Positions 25,991-34,465 of a DNA stretch of 64,000 nucleotides are shown one piece after another (positions within the stretch are counted from its first letter, which is position 1; the number at the start of each line of letters is the position of its first letter). Source of the stretch: DASWHD01 sp036393335 (lineage in GTDB: Bacteria; CG2-30-53-67; CG2-30-70-394); NCBI GenBank assembly GCA_036393335.1, contig DASWHD010000135.1, positions 1 to 64,000 of the forward strand, written 5' to 3'. Under the pieces are notes generated by a model. That model searched no databases and was not told the DNA's origin. It saw only the letters and a list, made by a program, of their open reading frames with translations. A program made the position numbers and the translations under genes.

Positions 25991-26749
25991 ATGCTTTTTA
26001 TCCCCGCAATCGATCTCAAAGAGGGCCGCTGCGTGCGCCTGCTGCAGGGCCGGATGGATCAGGCCACGGTCTTTTCCGACGACCCGGCTGGTCAGGCCGT
26101 CACCTGGATGGAGGCGGGTGCACCCTATCTCCACTTGGTCGATCTCGACGGTGCCGTCGAGGGGGTGCCGCGTAACCTGGATGCGGTGCGCCAGATTCTT
26201 GCCACCGTCTCCATCCCGGTGGAGCTGGGTGGAGGGATCCGCGACCTCGACCGGATCGAGGCCCTCCTCGCCGAGGGTCTTGATCGGGTGATTCTCGGGA
26301 CCGTCGCGGCGCGGGAGCCGCACTTGGTGCGTGCCGCGTGCCGCGCCTTCCCAGGCCGTATCGCCGTGAGTATCGATGCCCGGGACGGTCGGGTCGCGGT
26401 GCGCGGCTGGGTGGAGGTGACCGATCTGGACGCCGTGGAGCTGGCCAAGCGACTCGCGGACGCCGGAGTGAGCGCGTTCATCTACACGGACATCAACCGT
26501 GACGGCATGATGCAGGGGCACAACGTCGCGGCCACGGAGGCGTTTGCCGCCGCCATCGGCGTCGGGGTGATCGCGTCGGGAGGGATCGCCTCGCTGGACG
26601 ATGTGCGTGCGATCCTGCCCCTGGCGAAGGTTGGGGTGGTAGGGATGATCTCCGGTCGCGCGCTGTATGATGGCGCCCTCGACGTGCGCATGGCGGTGGA
26701 CGTGTGCCGGGTGGTCTCGGGGGTGCAGAAATCGGCTGGAGGGGTGTAG
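25991..26749 (+). CDS. hisA: HisA, ProFAR isomerase
   Basis: A 252-residue cytoplasmic (beta/alpha)8 barrel that converts N'-ProFAR to PRFAR, the fourth step of histidine synthesis. Family features: [14 protein letters not shown] with the catalytic Asp8, the first phosphate-binding loop [13 protein letters not shown] about 77-89, the second catalytic Asp in YTDINRDG near 160-167, and the second phosphate site [15 protein letters not shown]. Length is normal. It is followed 73 nt later by hisF and then hisIE, giving the consecutive last genes of a histidine operon. The earlier his genes are not in the window. The ribosome binding site is weak (GGAAT). Confidence 0.95.
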   Translation: MLFIPAIDLKEGRCVRLLQGRMDQATVFSDDPAGQAVTWMEAGAPYLHLVDLDGAVEGVPRNLDAVRQILATVSIPVELGGGIRDLDRIEALLAEGLDRVILGTVAAREPHLVRAACRAFPGRIAVSIDARDGRVAVRGWVEVTDLDAVELAKRLADAGVSAFIYTDINRDGMMQGHNVAATEAFAAAIGVGVIASGGIASLDDVRAILPLAKVGVVGMISGRALYDGALDVRMAVDVCRVVSGVQKSAGGV

Positions 26750-26822
26750 AAGGAGGCCTGCGGGTGAGCGACGGGCTGGGGTCGCCGATCATCGGAGTCT
26801 TTGCGTACGGCTGGAGCAGGAC

Positions 26823-27599
26823 ATGCTGAACAAACGGATTATCCCGTGTCTCGACGTGACCAACGGACGCGTAGTCAAGGGGGTGAACTTCGTCGATCTG
26901 CGGGATGCGGGGGACCCGGTCGAGGTGGCGGAGCGCTACGACGCGGAGGGGGCGGACGAACTGACCTTTCTCGACATCACGGCGACTCACGAGGGACGGG
27001 ACACCATCTTGGAGATCATCGAGGCGACCGCGGAGCGGGTCTTCATGCCTCTCACCGTGGGTGGCGGCGTGCGCAACTTGGACGACATCCGCGCCTTGCT
27101 CCAGGCGGGGGCGGACAAGGTGTCGATCAACTCGGCGGCGGTGCGCAATCCCGACTTCATCCGAGCGGCGGCGGAACGGTTCGGCTCCCAGTGCATCGTC
27201 GTGGCCATCGACGCAAAGCGGGTGAGCGATACTCCGCCGCGCTGGGAGATCTTTACCCACGGGGGGCGGCGGCCTACCGGGATCGATGCCCTGGAGTGGG
27301 CGGAACGCATGGAGGCCTACGGTGCCGGGGAGTTCCTGGTCACGAGCATGGACCGGGATGGGACCAAGATCGGCTACGACAACGAGCTCAACCACGCGAT
27401 CTCCAGCCGCGCGCGGGTGCCCCTGATCGCATCGGGGGGGGCGGGCAACCTGGAGCATCTCTATGACGGCTTCGTTGAGGGGGGCGCCGATGCGGTGCTC
27501 GCCGCCTCGATCTTCCATTACCAGCAATACACCATCGGCGAGGCCAAGGCCTACCTGGCGGAGCGCGGAGTCCCGGTTCGTATTTTGGAGCAACGATGA
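26823..27599 (+). CDS. hisF: HisF, imidazole glycerol phosphate synthase cyclase subunit
   Basis: A 258-residue (beta/alpha)8 barrel that, with the HisH glutaminase, turns PRFAR and ammonia into imidazole glycerol phosphate and AICAR. It starts [20 protein letters not shown] with catalytic Asp11; the second catalytic Asp is in [12 protein letters not shown] near 130. The phosphate-binding [26 protein letters not shown] region and [11 protein letters not shown] are intact. I chose the ATG at 26823 because it begins this standard N-terminus; longer upstream frames are not conserved. hisH is not adjacent. The stop overlaps the hisIE start by 4 nt. Confidence 0.95.
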   Translation: MLNKRIIPCLDVTNGRVVKGVNFVDLRDAGDPVEVAERYDAEGADELTFLDITATHEGRDTILEIIEATAERVFMPLTVGGGVRNLDDIRALLQAGADKVSINSAAVRNPDFIRAAAERFGSQCIVVAIDAKRVSDTPPRWEIFTHGGRRPTGIDALEWAERMEAYGAGEFLVTSMDRDGTKIGYDNELNHAISSRARVPLIASGGAGNLEHLYDGFVEGGADAVLAASIFHYQQYTIGEAKAYLAERGVPVRILEQR

Positions 27600-28306
27600 G
27601 TTGGCTTGATGCGGTGAAATTCAACGCCCAGGGGCTGGTGCCAGCGATCGTTCAAGACGCGGACAATGGTGAGGTCCTGATGCTTGCCTACTGCAACCGC
27701 GAGGCGGCGGAGCTCACCGCCGATACTGGCTTCACTCACTTCTACTCCCGCTCCCGGCAGAAGCTGTGGAAGAAGGGGGAGTCCTCGGGTCACCTCCAGG
27801 CGGTACGCGAGATCCGCTACGACTGTGACGCGGATACCCTGCTCTTCCGGGTCGAGCAGGCGGTCGCCGCCTGCCACACCGGCCGCCGGAGCTGTTTCTT
27901 CAACCGGGTCACGGACGGACAGGCCGAGGCGGTCGGAGAGTCGCTATTCGATCCGGTGCAGGTGTACGGCGGGGCGCCGGCGCCTGGGGAGGTGCTGGAT
28001 GCCTTGGCGCGGGTGATCGCCGATCGCCGCGCCGCGGACCCGGCATCATCCTACGTCGCCAGCCTATTTTCCGGGGGTGCCAATACCATCGGTGCCAAGC
28101 TCCGTGAAGAGGCGGCAGAGCTGGCGGAGGCGGTCGCACAAGGCGATGAGGTCGCCATGGTGCACGAAGCCGCGGACCTCCTGTTTCACGCCTTGGTCGC
28201 GCTCGGCAGCCGGGGACTCGATCTGCAGTCGGTGCTGGCGGAGCTCAGTGGACGGTTTGGGACGTCGGGCCAGGCGGAGAAGGCCGCACGTGCTCCCGGC
28301 GAATAG
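27596..28306 (+). CDS. hisIE: HisIE, phosphoribosyl-AMP cyclohydrolase / phosphoribosyl-ATP pyrophosphatase
   Basis: A 236-residue bifunctional enzyme for steps two and three of histidine synthesis. The N-terminal PRA-CH domain (about 1-115) has [38 protein letters not shown], and the zinc cysteines in YDCDADTLL and [10 protein letters not shown]. The C-terminal PRA-PH domain (about 125-225) has [31 protein letters not shown] and [12 protein letters not shown], the E-xx-E and E-xx-D metal site. In many bacteria the two activities are separate genes; here they are fused. The ATG overlaps the hisF stop, so the pair is translationally coupled. Confidence 0.95.
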   Translation: MSWLDAVKFNAQGLVPAIVQDADNGEVLMLAYCNREAAELTADTGFTHFYSRSRQKLWKKGESSGHLQAVREIRYDCDADTLLFRVEQAVAACHTGRRSCFFNRVTDGQAEAVGESLFDPVQVYGGAPAPGEVLDALARVIADRRAADPASSYVASLFSGGANTIGAKLREEAAELAEAVAQGDEVAMVHEAADLLFHALVALGSRGLDLQSVLAELSGRFGTSGQAEKAARAPGE

Positions 28307-28439
28307 CCGGTCGGCGCGTCACCGTGATGGGTGGCATGGGAAGGATGGAGATTCGCCGGTGCTCGCCGAAAAGGGGAGAGGGGCCGTGTGCCTGGCGGGG
28401 CACGGGCGGGATCCGGTGGCAACGGATCAGGAAGGCTCA

Positions 28440-28889
28440 ATGGGCGGCACCGTGACGGGGAAGCGCATTCTTGTGGTGGACGACAACCGGGGGAATGCCG
28501 CGCTGCTCGCGACCTACCTGCGCAAGTCGGGGCACCGCGTATCCCTGGCCTACGATGGCTCCGCGGCCCTCGATGCCCTGCGCGAGAGTCCTCCCGACTT
28601 GATGATCCTCGACGTGCGGATGCCCGGAATGAGTGGCTATGAGGTGCTCGAGGCGATCAACGCCGAGCCCGCCATCGGCTCCCGGCCGGTCCTGATGTTG
28701 ACCGCGCTCAATCAGCCCCACAATCGGCAGCGTGCCGTGGAGCTCGGGGTCGATGACTTCCTCAGCAAACCGGTGAGCAAGCTCGACTTTCTCCACCGGG
28801 TGGAAGCGCTGCTCGAGGTCGCGGAGCTACCCAGTGGTCTTCAACGCACCCTCGCGTATTGCGAGGCGTTGGACCGACTCCGCGCATAG
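28440..28889 (+). CDS. Single-domain response regulator (CheY-like)
   Basis: A 149-residue stand-alone receiver. All active-site residues are visible: KRILVVDDNRGN with the acidic pair near 13-14, phospho-acceptor Asp in MILDVRMPGMSGYEVL, Thr in MLTALN, and Lys in FLSKPVSK. There is no DNA-binding or enzymatic output; a C-terminal extension of about 25 residues (ELPSGLQRTLAYCEALDRLRA) is unassigned. The ATG at 28440 has AGGAAGG about 6 nt upstream. It follows hisIE by 133 nt and precedes a convergent HDOD gene, so it may work with that HDOD protein or the hybrid kinase (inference). Confidence 0.88.
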   Translation: MGGTVTGKRILVVDDNRGNAALLATYLRKSGHRVSLAYDGSAALDALRESPPDLMILDVRMPGMSGYEVLEAINAEPAIGSRPVLMLTALNQPHNRQRAVELGVDDFLSKPVSKLDFLHRVEALLEVAELPSGLQRTLAYCEALDRLRA

Positions 28890-29052
28890 TCAGGCTTCCT
28901 CCAAAGTGGGTCTGGCGAGCGCGACAGCGATCCACACCGTCGAACGAGCCCCTCGCCATGCCGCCGCGTGCCTATCCGGACCGTCTTGCCGCTGAGCCGG
29001 CAACTCCGCAGCACCGGCTCTCGCGACCGCCACCGGTGAGCGACGAGGTGAG

Positions 29053-29979
29053 CTACAGCGTCACGTCACCGAACAGGCTTGCCAGCATCGGCGCCGCGTC
29101 GTCCATCGCCTCCTCGACGGCGGCGAAGCTCGCCTCGTCCGACATGAGGTGGCGGTACGTGCGGAGGTCTCCCTCTTGGGCGGTGGCCGTGGACAGCATG
29201 AGGCGGCGCTCCGAGCAGCGGTCCGCGATCTGTACCACCAATGGCAGAATGTCCGTAGCCGGCGGCTGGGGCACAACCTCATGAGGATCCCCACCCATCC
29301 ATGTGGCCATCGGGCTGCGTCGCGGCTCTTGATGGTGGCCGGAGATCACGGCTTTCTGTTCGTCGGATAGCCGCCACTGTGTGGCGAGGGAACGCCCGAG
29401 GATGGTGTGGTCGACCCCGAAGCGTTCTCGTTCAAGCTGACAGAGGGGACGACTCGCCGGGAGAAGGGGCGTCTGCCCATCCAGGTTCTCCGCGGCGCCC
29501 TCCATCAGCAACATGCCGATGTCATGCAGCAGACCGGCGGTGAAGGCGTCACCCTCGCGTGCCGGCTCATGCTGCTTCATCAGGTATGCGGCGCCGAACG
29601 CAGTCTCCAGGCCATGGAGACAGAAGGTAATGCCTTTGACGCCGTACACCACCATTTCCTCTTTGGCGGCCTTGGTAAAGAAGGCCTGGGCGAGGGCCAG
29701 GGCACGAATCCGGCTGAGGCCGAGCAACGGCACAGCGCGACTGATGTCCGATACCGGCGACGGTAAGGCAAAGATTGCCGAGTTGACCCACTGGAGCACC
29801 TGGGCGGCGAGCGCCGGCTCGCTACCCAGAATGCTGGCGATCTGCTTCGAGGGGACCTCCAATTGCGGATCGGAGGTAAGGTCGAGGAGGCGGCGCGCCG
29901 CAGCGGACGGGGCCATCAGATGGGCCTGGCGTTCCACGAGGCGATCGATCTGGGCAGGGGAGAGGAGGGTGGCAGGCAT
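29053..29979 (-). CDS. HDOD domain signalling protein
   Basis: A 308-residue HDOD protein (domain about 15-215). Motifs include AAQVLQWVNSAIF near 58-70, VSDISRAVPLLGLSRIRALALA, and DAFTAGLLHDIGMLLMEG near 140-157, with WRLSDEQKAVISGHHQ later. A C-terminal extension of about 80 residues is helical and unassigned. The frame remains open far upstream, but the ATG at 29979 has GGAAGAG about 6 nt upstream and starts just before the conserved domain. It shares a strand with the fliK-like gene and lies between it and a response regulator, so a role in motility control is plausible. It is distinct in sequence from the HDOD protein at 12687. Confidence 0.85.
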   Translation of the reverse strand: MPATLLSPAQIDRLVERQAHLMAPSAAARRLLDLTSDPQLEVPSKQIASILGSEPALAAQVLQWVNSAIFALPSPVSDISRAVPLLGLSRIRALALAQAFFTKAAKEEMVVYGVKGITFCLHGLETAFGAAYLMKQHEPAREGDAFTAGLLHDIGMLLMEGAAENLDGQTPLLPASRPLCQLERERFGVDHTILGRSLATQWRLSDEQKAVISGHHQEPRRSPMATWMGGDPHEVVPQPPATDILPLVVQIADRCSERRLMLSTATAQEGDLRTYRHLMSDEASFAAVEEAMDDAAPMLASLFGDVTL

Positions 29980-30035
29980 GGCTCTCTTCCAGAAGAAAAT
30001 GATTTGCTTGTCTGTTCGGTCTCTTGCCGGCGTAG

Positions 30036-30980
30036 CTAAATCCATGCGGGCAAGAATGGGTCGACCGGGCAACCCTTGGTGACCGAGGTCACCGGCTGTG
30101 CCGTTCGCTCTCTCGTATCGGTAACGGCTGCGAACCGGCCAACGGGCCGTCCCCTTTGCGTGAGATCCTCGTGCCAGGCAGGGAGTCGACGGCGCAGGAA
30201 TTCGATGGCACCGGCATCGGCGCCCGTGAAGCGCACGTCGATCCGGCCGTCGCTGGCCGTCAGAGTGCTTTCCAATGTACCGAGGGCCGCCAGCACAAGG
30301 TGCAGCCTCACGCTTGTCCTCTCCCGCCCGGCACGCCCGTCGCCCTTGCGGCGATCGACGGCGATTTGCACCTGCACGAAGGGGTCCCGGGCAGGGAGGG
30401 GCACGACCTGGGGTGGAGGGGTCGTGGACGAGGCGTCGTGGGTCGGCACGACGGTGGGTGGCGCGGGAGGGCGTTCCGCCGTCTCTCTTCCCATGGTCGC
30501 AGCCTCTGGACCGCGATCCAATGATGGGCCGGGCGGCGGAGTCGCCGGTGATGGTGTGGCCGGGCGGCTGGTGCGCGTCGGTCCAGCACCCGGTGCAGGG
30601 GCGCCACGGTGCTCCGCCGACATCCGTAGTGGTGGCATGTTCGGGGATCTTCTGGCCTGGCTGGATCGCGAGTCGGGCGCCACACCCCGGCGCACCGGCG
30701 CCTCCGGCCGCACCAGGCGTAGCTGAAGTCGTGGCCACCGGCGCGTCACCTCTACCTCGATCTCCGCCGTTCGTGGGGCCGGTCCATCCCACCGGGCGCG
30801 CACCACTACCTCCCCGATCTCCAGCAGGAGCTCCTGCCGCGGGAGGACCTGTACCACCCGGGCGAGCCAGCGGGTGCCGACCGCGAGGTCGGCAAGCGTC
30901 GTCTCTCCGGCGGGCACGGCCTGCGTGGCCGGGACGGCTGCCCAGTGCAAACACTTCACGGCGGGGGGGATACCGGCCAT
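30036..30980 (-). CDS. FliK-like flagellar hook-length control protein
   Basis: A 314-residue protein with a low-complexity Pro/Thr/Ala-rich middle (about 100-190), typical of the molecular ruler region, and a C-terminal Flg_hook-like domain (about 200-275) with VRLHLVLAALGTLESTLTAS, GRIDVRFTGADAGAIEFLRR and LPAWHEDLTQRG. FliK is secreted through the flagellar type III apparatus and switches export from hook to filament subunits. The N-terminal 90 residues contain a short beta-rich part (RWLARVVQVLPRQELLLEIG). Identification rests on the domain plan and location: it is divergent from the flgF operon across a 326-base promoter region. No fliK symbol is given because the N-terminus is not diagnostic. 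Confidence 0.7.
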   Translation of the reverse strand: MAGIPPAVKCLHWAAVPATQAVPAGETTLADLAVGTRWLARVVQVLPRQELLLEIGEVVVRARWDGPAPRTAEIEVEVTRRWPRLQLRLVRPEAPVRRGVAPDSRSSQARRSPNMPPLRMSAEHRGAPAPGAGPTRTSRPATPSPATPPPGPSLDRGPEAATMGRETAERPPAPPTVVPTHDASSTTPPPQVVPLPARDPFVQVQIAVDRRKGDGRAGRERTSVRLHLVLAALGTLESTLTASDGRIDVRFTGADAGAIEFLRRRLPAWHEDLTQRGRPVGRFAAVTDTRERTAQPVTSVTKGCPVDPFLPAWI

Positions 30981-31120
30981 CCCTCTCTTATCGCCGTTCC
31001 GACGGATTTCTCATCCGTGGGCCACCCGAAAAAAAGAGGGAAATTTGACGCGCCGCCGGGAGGGGCGACAGGAAATCGACTCCCCCGCCCTTCCCCGCGG
31101 GGCGCTTCTTGCCGTGGAGG

Positions 31121-31139
31121 GCCGGCAAGAGTTGCCGGC
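31121..31139. other. Perfect hairpin upstream of the flgF promoter
   Basis: GCCGGCAA, loop GAG, then TTGCCGGC: an 8-bp perfect stem about 100 bases upstream of the sigma-54-type promoter. Position is compatible with an enhancer-binding protein site or a terminator without a T-run; neither can be shown. Confidence 0.4.
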
Positions 31140-31236
31140 GGCTTGGCCACAGCGGGTGGGTAACTCCCTGTCGTATCGGAGAGAAACCCATTGGAGGTCC
31201 GATGGATCTCGGGCCCGTGTGGCGGTTTTTTTGGTA

Positions 31237-31252
31237 TGGCATAACGCTTGCT
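31237..31252 (+). promoter_or_regulatory. Sigma-54 (RpoN) type promoter for the flgF operon
   Basis: TGGCATAACGCTTGCT matches the RpoN pattern TGGCAC-N5-TTGC, with GG and GC separated by exactly 10 bases. Transcription would start near 31263, about 44 bases before flgF. RpoN control of rod, ring and hook genes is well known in several flagellated lineages, and no sigma-70 boxes compete here. Confidence 0.75.
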
Positions 31253-31306
31253 CCAAGGCGACGACAGGCGCTGCCTCGTCGTGCATCCGTCGCCTCGGAT
31301 TTCTCT

Positions 31307-32023
31307 ATGAACGCCATCTTCCTCGGACTCACCGGTGCCTCTGCCAGAGAGCGGCAGGTCGAGGTCATGGCCAACAACCTGGCGAACGTCTCCACCAGCG
31401 GCTTTAAGGGCGATCGTCTCCGGTTCGAGTCGGTCCTGCTTGCTGAGGAGGGTGCCGCCGGGGTGAAGGTCGCGGCGACCGTCCCCGACCTCAGCGACGG
31501 ATCGTTGATCGCCACCGGCCGAGCCCTGGACGTCGCCCTTCAGGGCGGCGGGCTGATGGCGGTCCGCGGGCCGGCAGGGGAGCGGTTCGTGCGCGGCGGC
31601 TCGTTGATGATCGACACCGACGGTAAGCTCGCCCTCACCACGGGGGAGGTGGTGATCGCGGAGACCGGCCGGTCCCTGGAGGTGGGACGGGGCAATGAGG
31701 AGCGGGTGGCGTACACCGGCGACGGTGAAGTGCTGGTCGACGGGGTCTCCGTGGGGCGCCTGCGCCTGCGTATCTTCGCCGAGCCGGAGGCCCTGGTGCG
31801 GGAGGGCGCCGGGCGGTTCCGCGCACCACCCGAGGCGGGTGCGCAGAAAGGTACGGTGCACGTGCACGGCGCCACCCTCGAGCGCGCCAACACCGACGTG
31901 ACCCGGGGCCTGGTGGAGATGATCCGCCTGCAACGCGCCTACGAGGTGCAGGTCGAGGCCATGCATCAGCGAGACGGGATCACCCGCACCACGATCGAGG
32001 AAGTAGGCCAGATCGGCCGTTAG
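31307..32023 (+). CDS. flgF: FlgF, proximal rod protein
   Basis: A 238-residue axial protein of the periplasmic flagellar rod, exported by the flagellar type III system. The N-terminal rod motif reads MNAIFLGLTGASARERQVEVMANNLANVSTSGFKGDR split over residues 1-37 with the ANNLANVST signature near 21-30. The C-terminal motif is ANTDVTRGLVEMIRLQRAYEVQ near 196-217. The central hyper-variable domain is short. FlgF rather than FlgG is inferred from size, order (directly before flgG) and weaker match to the FlgG consensus. The start at 31307 was chosen at the conserved motif; the frame is open further upstream without conservation. First gene after the RpoN-type promoter. Confidence 0.9.
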   Translation: MNAIFLGLTGASARERQVEVMANNLANVSTSGFKGDRLRFESVLLAEEGAAGVKVAATVPDLSDGSLIATGRALDVALQGGGLMAVRGPAGERFVRGGSLMIDTDGKLALTTGEVVIAETGRSLEVGRGNEERVAYTGDGEVLVDGVSVGRLRLRIFAEPEALVREGAGRFRAPPEAGAQKGTVHVHGATLERANTDVTRGLVEMIRLQRAYEVQVEAMHQRDGITRTTIEEVGQIGR

Positions 32024-32043
32024 CCGCAAGGTAAGGAGCCACG

Positions 32044-32832
32044 ATGATCCGCGCGCTATTCACCGCCGCCACCGGCATGGAGGCACAGCAGCTCAATATC
32101 GACACCATCGCCCACAACCTGGCGAACGCCAACACCACCGGGTTCAAGCGCGGGCGCGCCGACTTTCAAGACCTCCTCTACCAGACGGTCACCGCACCGG
32201 GCACCGCTTCCTCCGCGTCGACGGAGGTGCCGGCCGGTCTGCAGGTCGGCCTCGGGGTGAAGCCGGCGGCGGTGGGTAAGATCTTCGCCCAGGGAGACTT
32301 TCGCAACACCGGCGGCGACCTCGACCTGGCCATCGAGGGGGATGGCTTCTTTCAGGTGGTGCAGCCGAACGGGGAGATCGCCTACAGCCGCGCCGGCGCC
32401 CTGAAGCGCGATAGCACCGGCCAGCTCGTCACCAGCAACGGCTACCTGTTGGAGCCCGCGATCACCCTGCCGGATGACGCCACCTCCGTGACCATCGCCT
32501 CCGACGGGACGGTCTCGGTCCTCCAGGGCGGGTCGACGACCACCACCATAGTCGGCACGATCGAGCTGGCGGTGTTCCCCAACCCCCAGGGGCTGAACGC
32601 GATCGGTCGCAACCTGTTCGTCGCGAGCGACAGCTCCGGCGATGCCATCACCGGCGTGCCCGGCGAGTCGGGTATCGGCACCCTGAGCCAGGGCTTTCTT
32701 GAGATCTCCAACGTGTCGATCGCCGAGGAGCTGGTGAACATGATCATGAGTCAGCGCGCCTTCGAGGTGAACTCCAAGTCGATCCAGGCGGCGAACGAAA
32801 TGCTGCAGACCACCAACAATCTGATCCGGTAG
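32044..32832 (+). CDS. flgG: FlgG, distal rod protein
   Basis: A 262-residue distal rod subunit joining the proximal rod to the hook. Diagnostic N-terminus: [20 protein letters not shown] followed by [27 protein letters not shown]. The mid-section [15 protein letters not shown], and the C-terminus EGSLSQGF-like [32 protein letters not shown], are canonical. Length matches the usual 260-262 residues. AAGGAG lies 5-6 nt upstream. It is followed after 6 nt by flgA, indicating a tight operon. Confidence 0.97.
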   Translation: MIRALFTAATGMEAQQLNIDTIAHNLANANTTGFKRGRADFQDLLYQTVTAPGTASSASTEVPAGLQVGLGVKPAAVGKIFAQGDFRNTGGDLDLAIEGDGFFQVVQPNGEIAYSRAGALKRDSTGQLVTSNGYLLEPAITLPDDATSVTIASDGTVSVLQGGSTTTTIVGTIELAVFPNPQGLNAIGRNLFVASDSSGDAITGVPGESGIGTLSQGFLEISNVSIAEELVNMIMSQRAFEVNSKSIQAANEMLQTTNNLIR

Positions 32833-32838
32833 CCGATC

Positions 32839-33594
32839 ATGGCCAGTGCGATCCCTCCTACGATCAGACCCAAGTGGGCCATGGTGGTGACGCTGGTGGC
32901 CACGCTCGTCACGACCGTGGGTGGGCCATGGCCCGCACTCGGTGCCGATGGCGTGCGGGGCCTCGCGGCGGCGGAGGTCCGCAAGCTGGTAGAGCGTTAC
33001 GTCGACGAGCGGCTTGCCGGCTCGGACGACCGCTGGCGGGTGGGCGCGATCCGGGTGAGCGGTGATCCGCAGGTGCCGACGGGTCCGCTGACGATGTCCG
33101 TCTCCCACGGCCGTGGCGTGGAGCTCGTCGGCCCCACGGTCCTGCACCTGGTGGTAAAGGGCCCAGGGGGCTACCAGCGCCGCTTGCGGGTCACGACGGT
33201 GATCGATCGCGACACCCGGGTGCTGGTGGCACGGCGTGATCTGGAGCGCGGCGCCGTGCTCGATAAAGAGGACGTGGGCACCGACTATCGGCCACTGCGT
33301 TCCCTGCCCAACGACGCCACCGCAACGCCGGATGCGGTGATCGCCAAGCAGCTCATCCGCCCGGTGTCGGCGGGCGCCGTGCTGCGGGCCAGTCTGCTCA
33401 CCACCGTACCGGTCGTCAGCCGTGGCGCCCAGGTCTCCCTGGTCGCGAGGCGTGGTGCCCTGCGCATCACGACCCCCGGGATCGTCCGGAAAGACGGCGG
33501 TGCCGGAGAGATGGTGTCGGTGGTCAACCCGGCATCGGGCCAGGTGGTCAACGGACGGGTTGTGGACGGTAAGACCGTGGAGGTGATGTTTTGA
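32839..33594 (+). CDS. flgA: FlgA, P-ring assembly chaperone
   Basis: A 251-residue periplasmic chaperone needed to assemble FlgI into the P ring. It has a Sec-type signal (hydrophobic about 13-32), a variable middle, and a C-terminal SAF-like domain about 125-250 (VLVARRDLERGAVLDKEDV, QLIRPVSAGAVLRASLL, VSRGAQVSLVARRGALRIT, VVNPASGQVVNGRVVDGKTVEV). The last pattern is the usual FlgA ending. The 3' end carries a strong GGAGGTGAT that serves as ribosome binding site for the overlapping flgH start, so the two genes are coupled. Confidence 0.93.
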   Translation: MASAIPPTIRPKWAMVVTLVATLVTTVGGPWPALGADGVRGLAAAEVRKLVERYVDERLAGSDDRWRVGAIRVSGDPQVPTGPLTMSVSHGRGVELVGPTVLHLVVKGPGGYQRRLRVTTVIDRDTRVLVARRDLERGAVLDKEDVGTDYRPLRSLPNDATATPDAVIAKQLIRPVSAGAVLRASLLTTVPVVSRGAQVSLVARRGALRITTPGIVRKDGGAGEMVSVVNPASGQVVNGRVVDGKTVEVMF

Positions 33595-34397
33595 TCGGGT
33601 TGTCGAAGGCGTGGCCAATGGCTACCAACAGGGGGGCGACGCGTGGCAAAGGGCGACACCTCCTGCTGCCGCTCTTCGCAAGCGCCGTGTTCGGCGTCGT
33701 CGGGATCGGTTGTGCCGGCCACCACCGCGGGCTTCCCAAGCCGCTGCCACCGGACATCACCCCGCAGGCGGAGGTGGTGCCCCCCGCCGAGCCACCACCG
33801 CTCATCGGCTCCCTATGGACCCAGGGGCGTAGCAGCCTGTTCACCGATTACCGTGCCCGTGTGGCGGGCGACATCGTAACGATCAAGATCACGGAGAACG
33901 CCAAGGCATCGAAGTCGGCGAAGACCGACCTCACCAAGAAGGACGACGTAAAGTTCGGTATCCCTTCGCTGTTCGGCCTGGAGACCGCCGCCGATGCCCG
34001 CAGGGACCGGGTGGAGGCCGCCAACGCCGCGGGCGCTGCGGCCATCGGCCTCGACCTGAGCTCGATCCTCGCGGCCTCCAGCGAGAAGAACTTTGCCGGC
34101 GACGGCTCCACCGAGCGTAGCGGCAAGCTGGAGGCGACGCTCACTGCCGTGGTGACCCGCGTGCTCCCCAGCGGCAATCTGTTTATCGAGGGCCGGCGGC
34201 GTATCAATCTGAACGAAGAGAACCAGTACCTGCTCCTCACGGGAATTGTGCGCCCTGAGGATATCGCGCCAGACAACACGGTGCCGTCGTCGATGATCGC
34301 CGACGCCTCCATCAGTTACTACGGTGAGGGGCGGGTCGCGGATCAACAGCGGCAGGGGTGGTTCATCACCCTGATGGACAAGGCATGGCCCTTCTAA
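33591..34397 (+). CDS. flgH: FlgH, flagellar L-ring lipoprotein
   Basis: A 268-residue outer-membrane L-ring protein. The start is a TTG overlapping the flgA stop, supported by GGAGGTGAT 4-12 nt upstream inside flgA; an ATG at 33618 is less well placed. A hydrophobic signal ends in GIGC (Cys about 41), a workable lipobox. Family motifs follow: GSLWTQGRSSLFTDYRARVAGDIVTIKI about 73-100, LEATLTAVVTRVLPSGNLFIEG about 183-204, EENQYLLLTGIVRPEDI and the ending GWFITLMDKAWPF. Length is slightly above the usual 220-240 because of an Ala-rich insertion near 140-165. Confidence 0.93.
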   Translation: MIGLSKAWPMATNRGATRGKGRHLLLPLFASAVFGVVGIGCAGHHRGLPKPLPPDITPQAEVVPPAEPPPLIGSLWTQGRSSLFTDYRARVAGDIVTIKITENAKASKSAKTDLTKKDDVKFGIPSLFGLETAADARRDRVEAANAAGAAAIGLDLSSILAASSEKNFAGDGSTERSGKLEATLTAVVTRVLPSGNLFIEGRRRINLNEENQYLLLTGIVRPEDIAPDNTVPSSMIADASISYYGEGRVADQQRQGWFITLMDKAWPF

Positions 34398-34465
34398 CAA
34401 TCGATTCTCCCCGTAGGGGAGTCCTCAGGGGCTCTCTCCCTCTGGGACCGGGACGGGGTGAGGGT

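Larger units (their letters stand above)
30981..31306. other. Divergent promoter region between the FliK-like gene and flgF
   Basis: A 326-base gene-free region. It contains the sigma-54-type element at 31237-31252 directed at flgF and the hairpin at 31121-31139. Poly-A/G stretches near 31028-31050 lie on the FliK side. I saw no defined operator or riboswitch core. Confidence 0.55.

Noticed and set aside
29053..30954. A longer HDOD gene starting near 30954
   Set aside because: The extra 320 residues overlap the FliK-like gene in another frame and show no conservation; a good start with ribosome binding site exists at 29979.
31060..31236. Cyclic di-GMP riboswitch upstream of flgF
   Set aside because: Only a simple hairpin is visible; the GEMM core elements are absent and the region lies upstream of the predicted transcription start.
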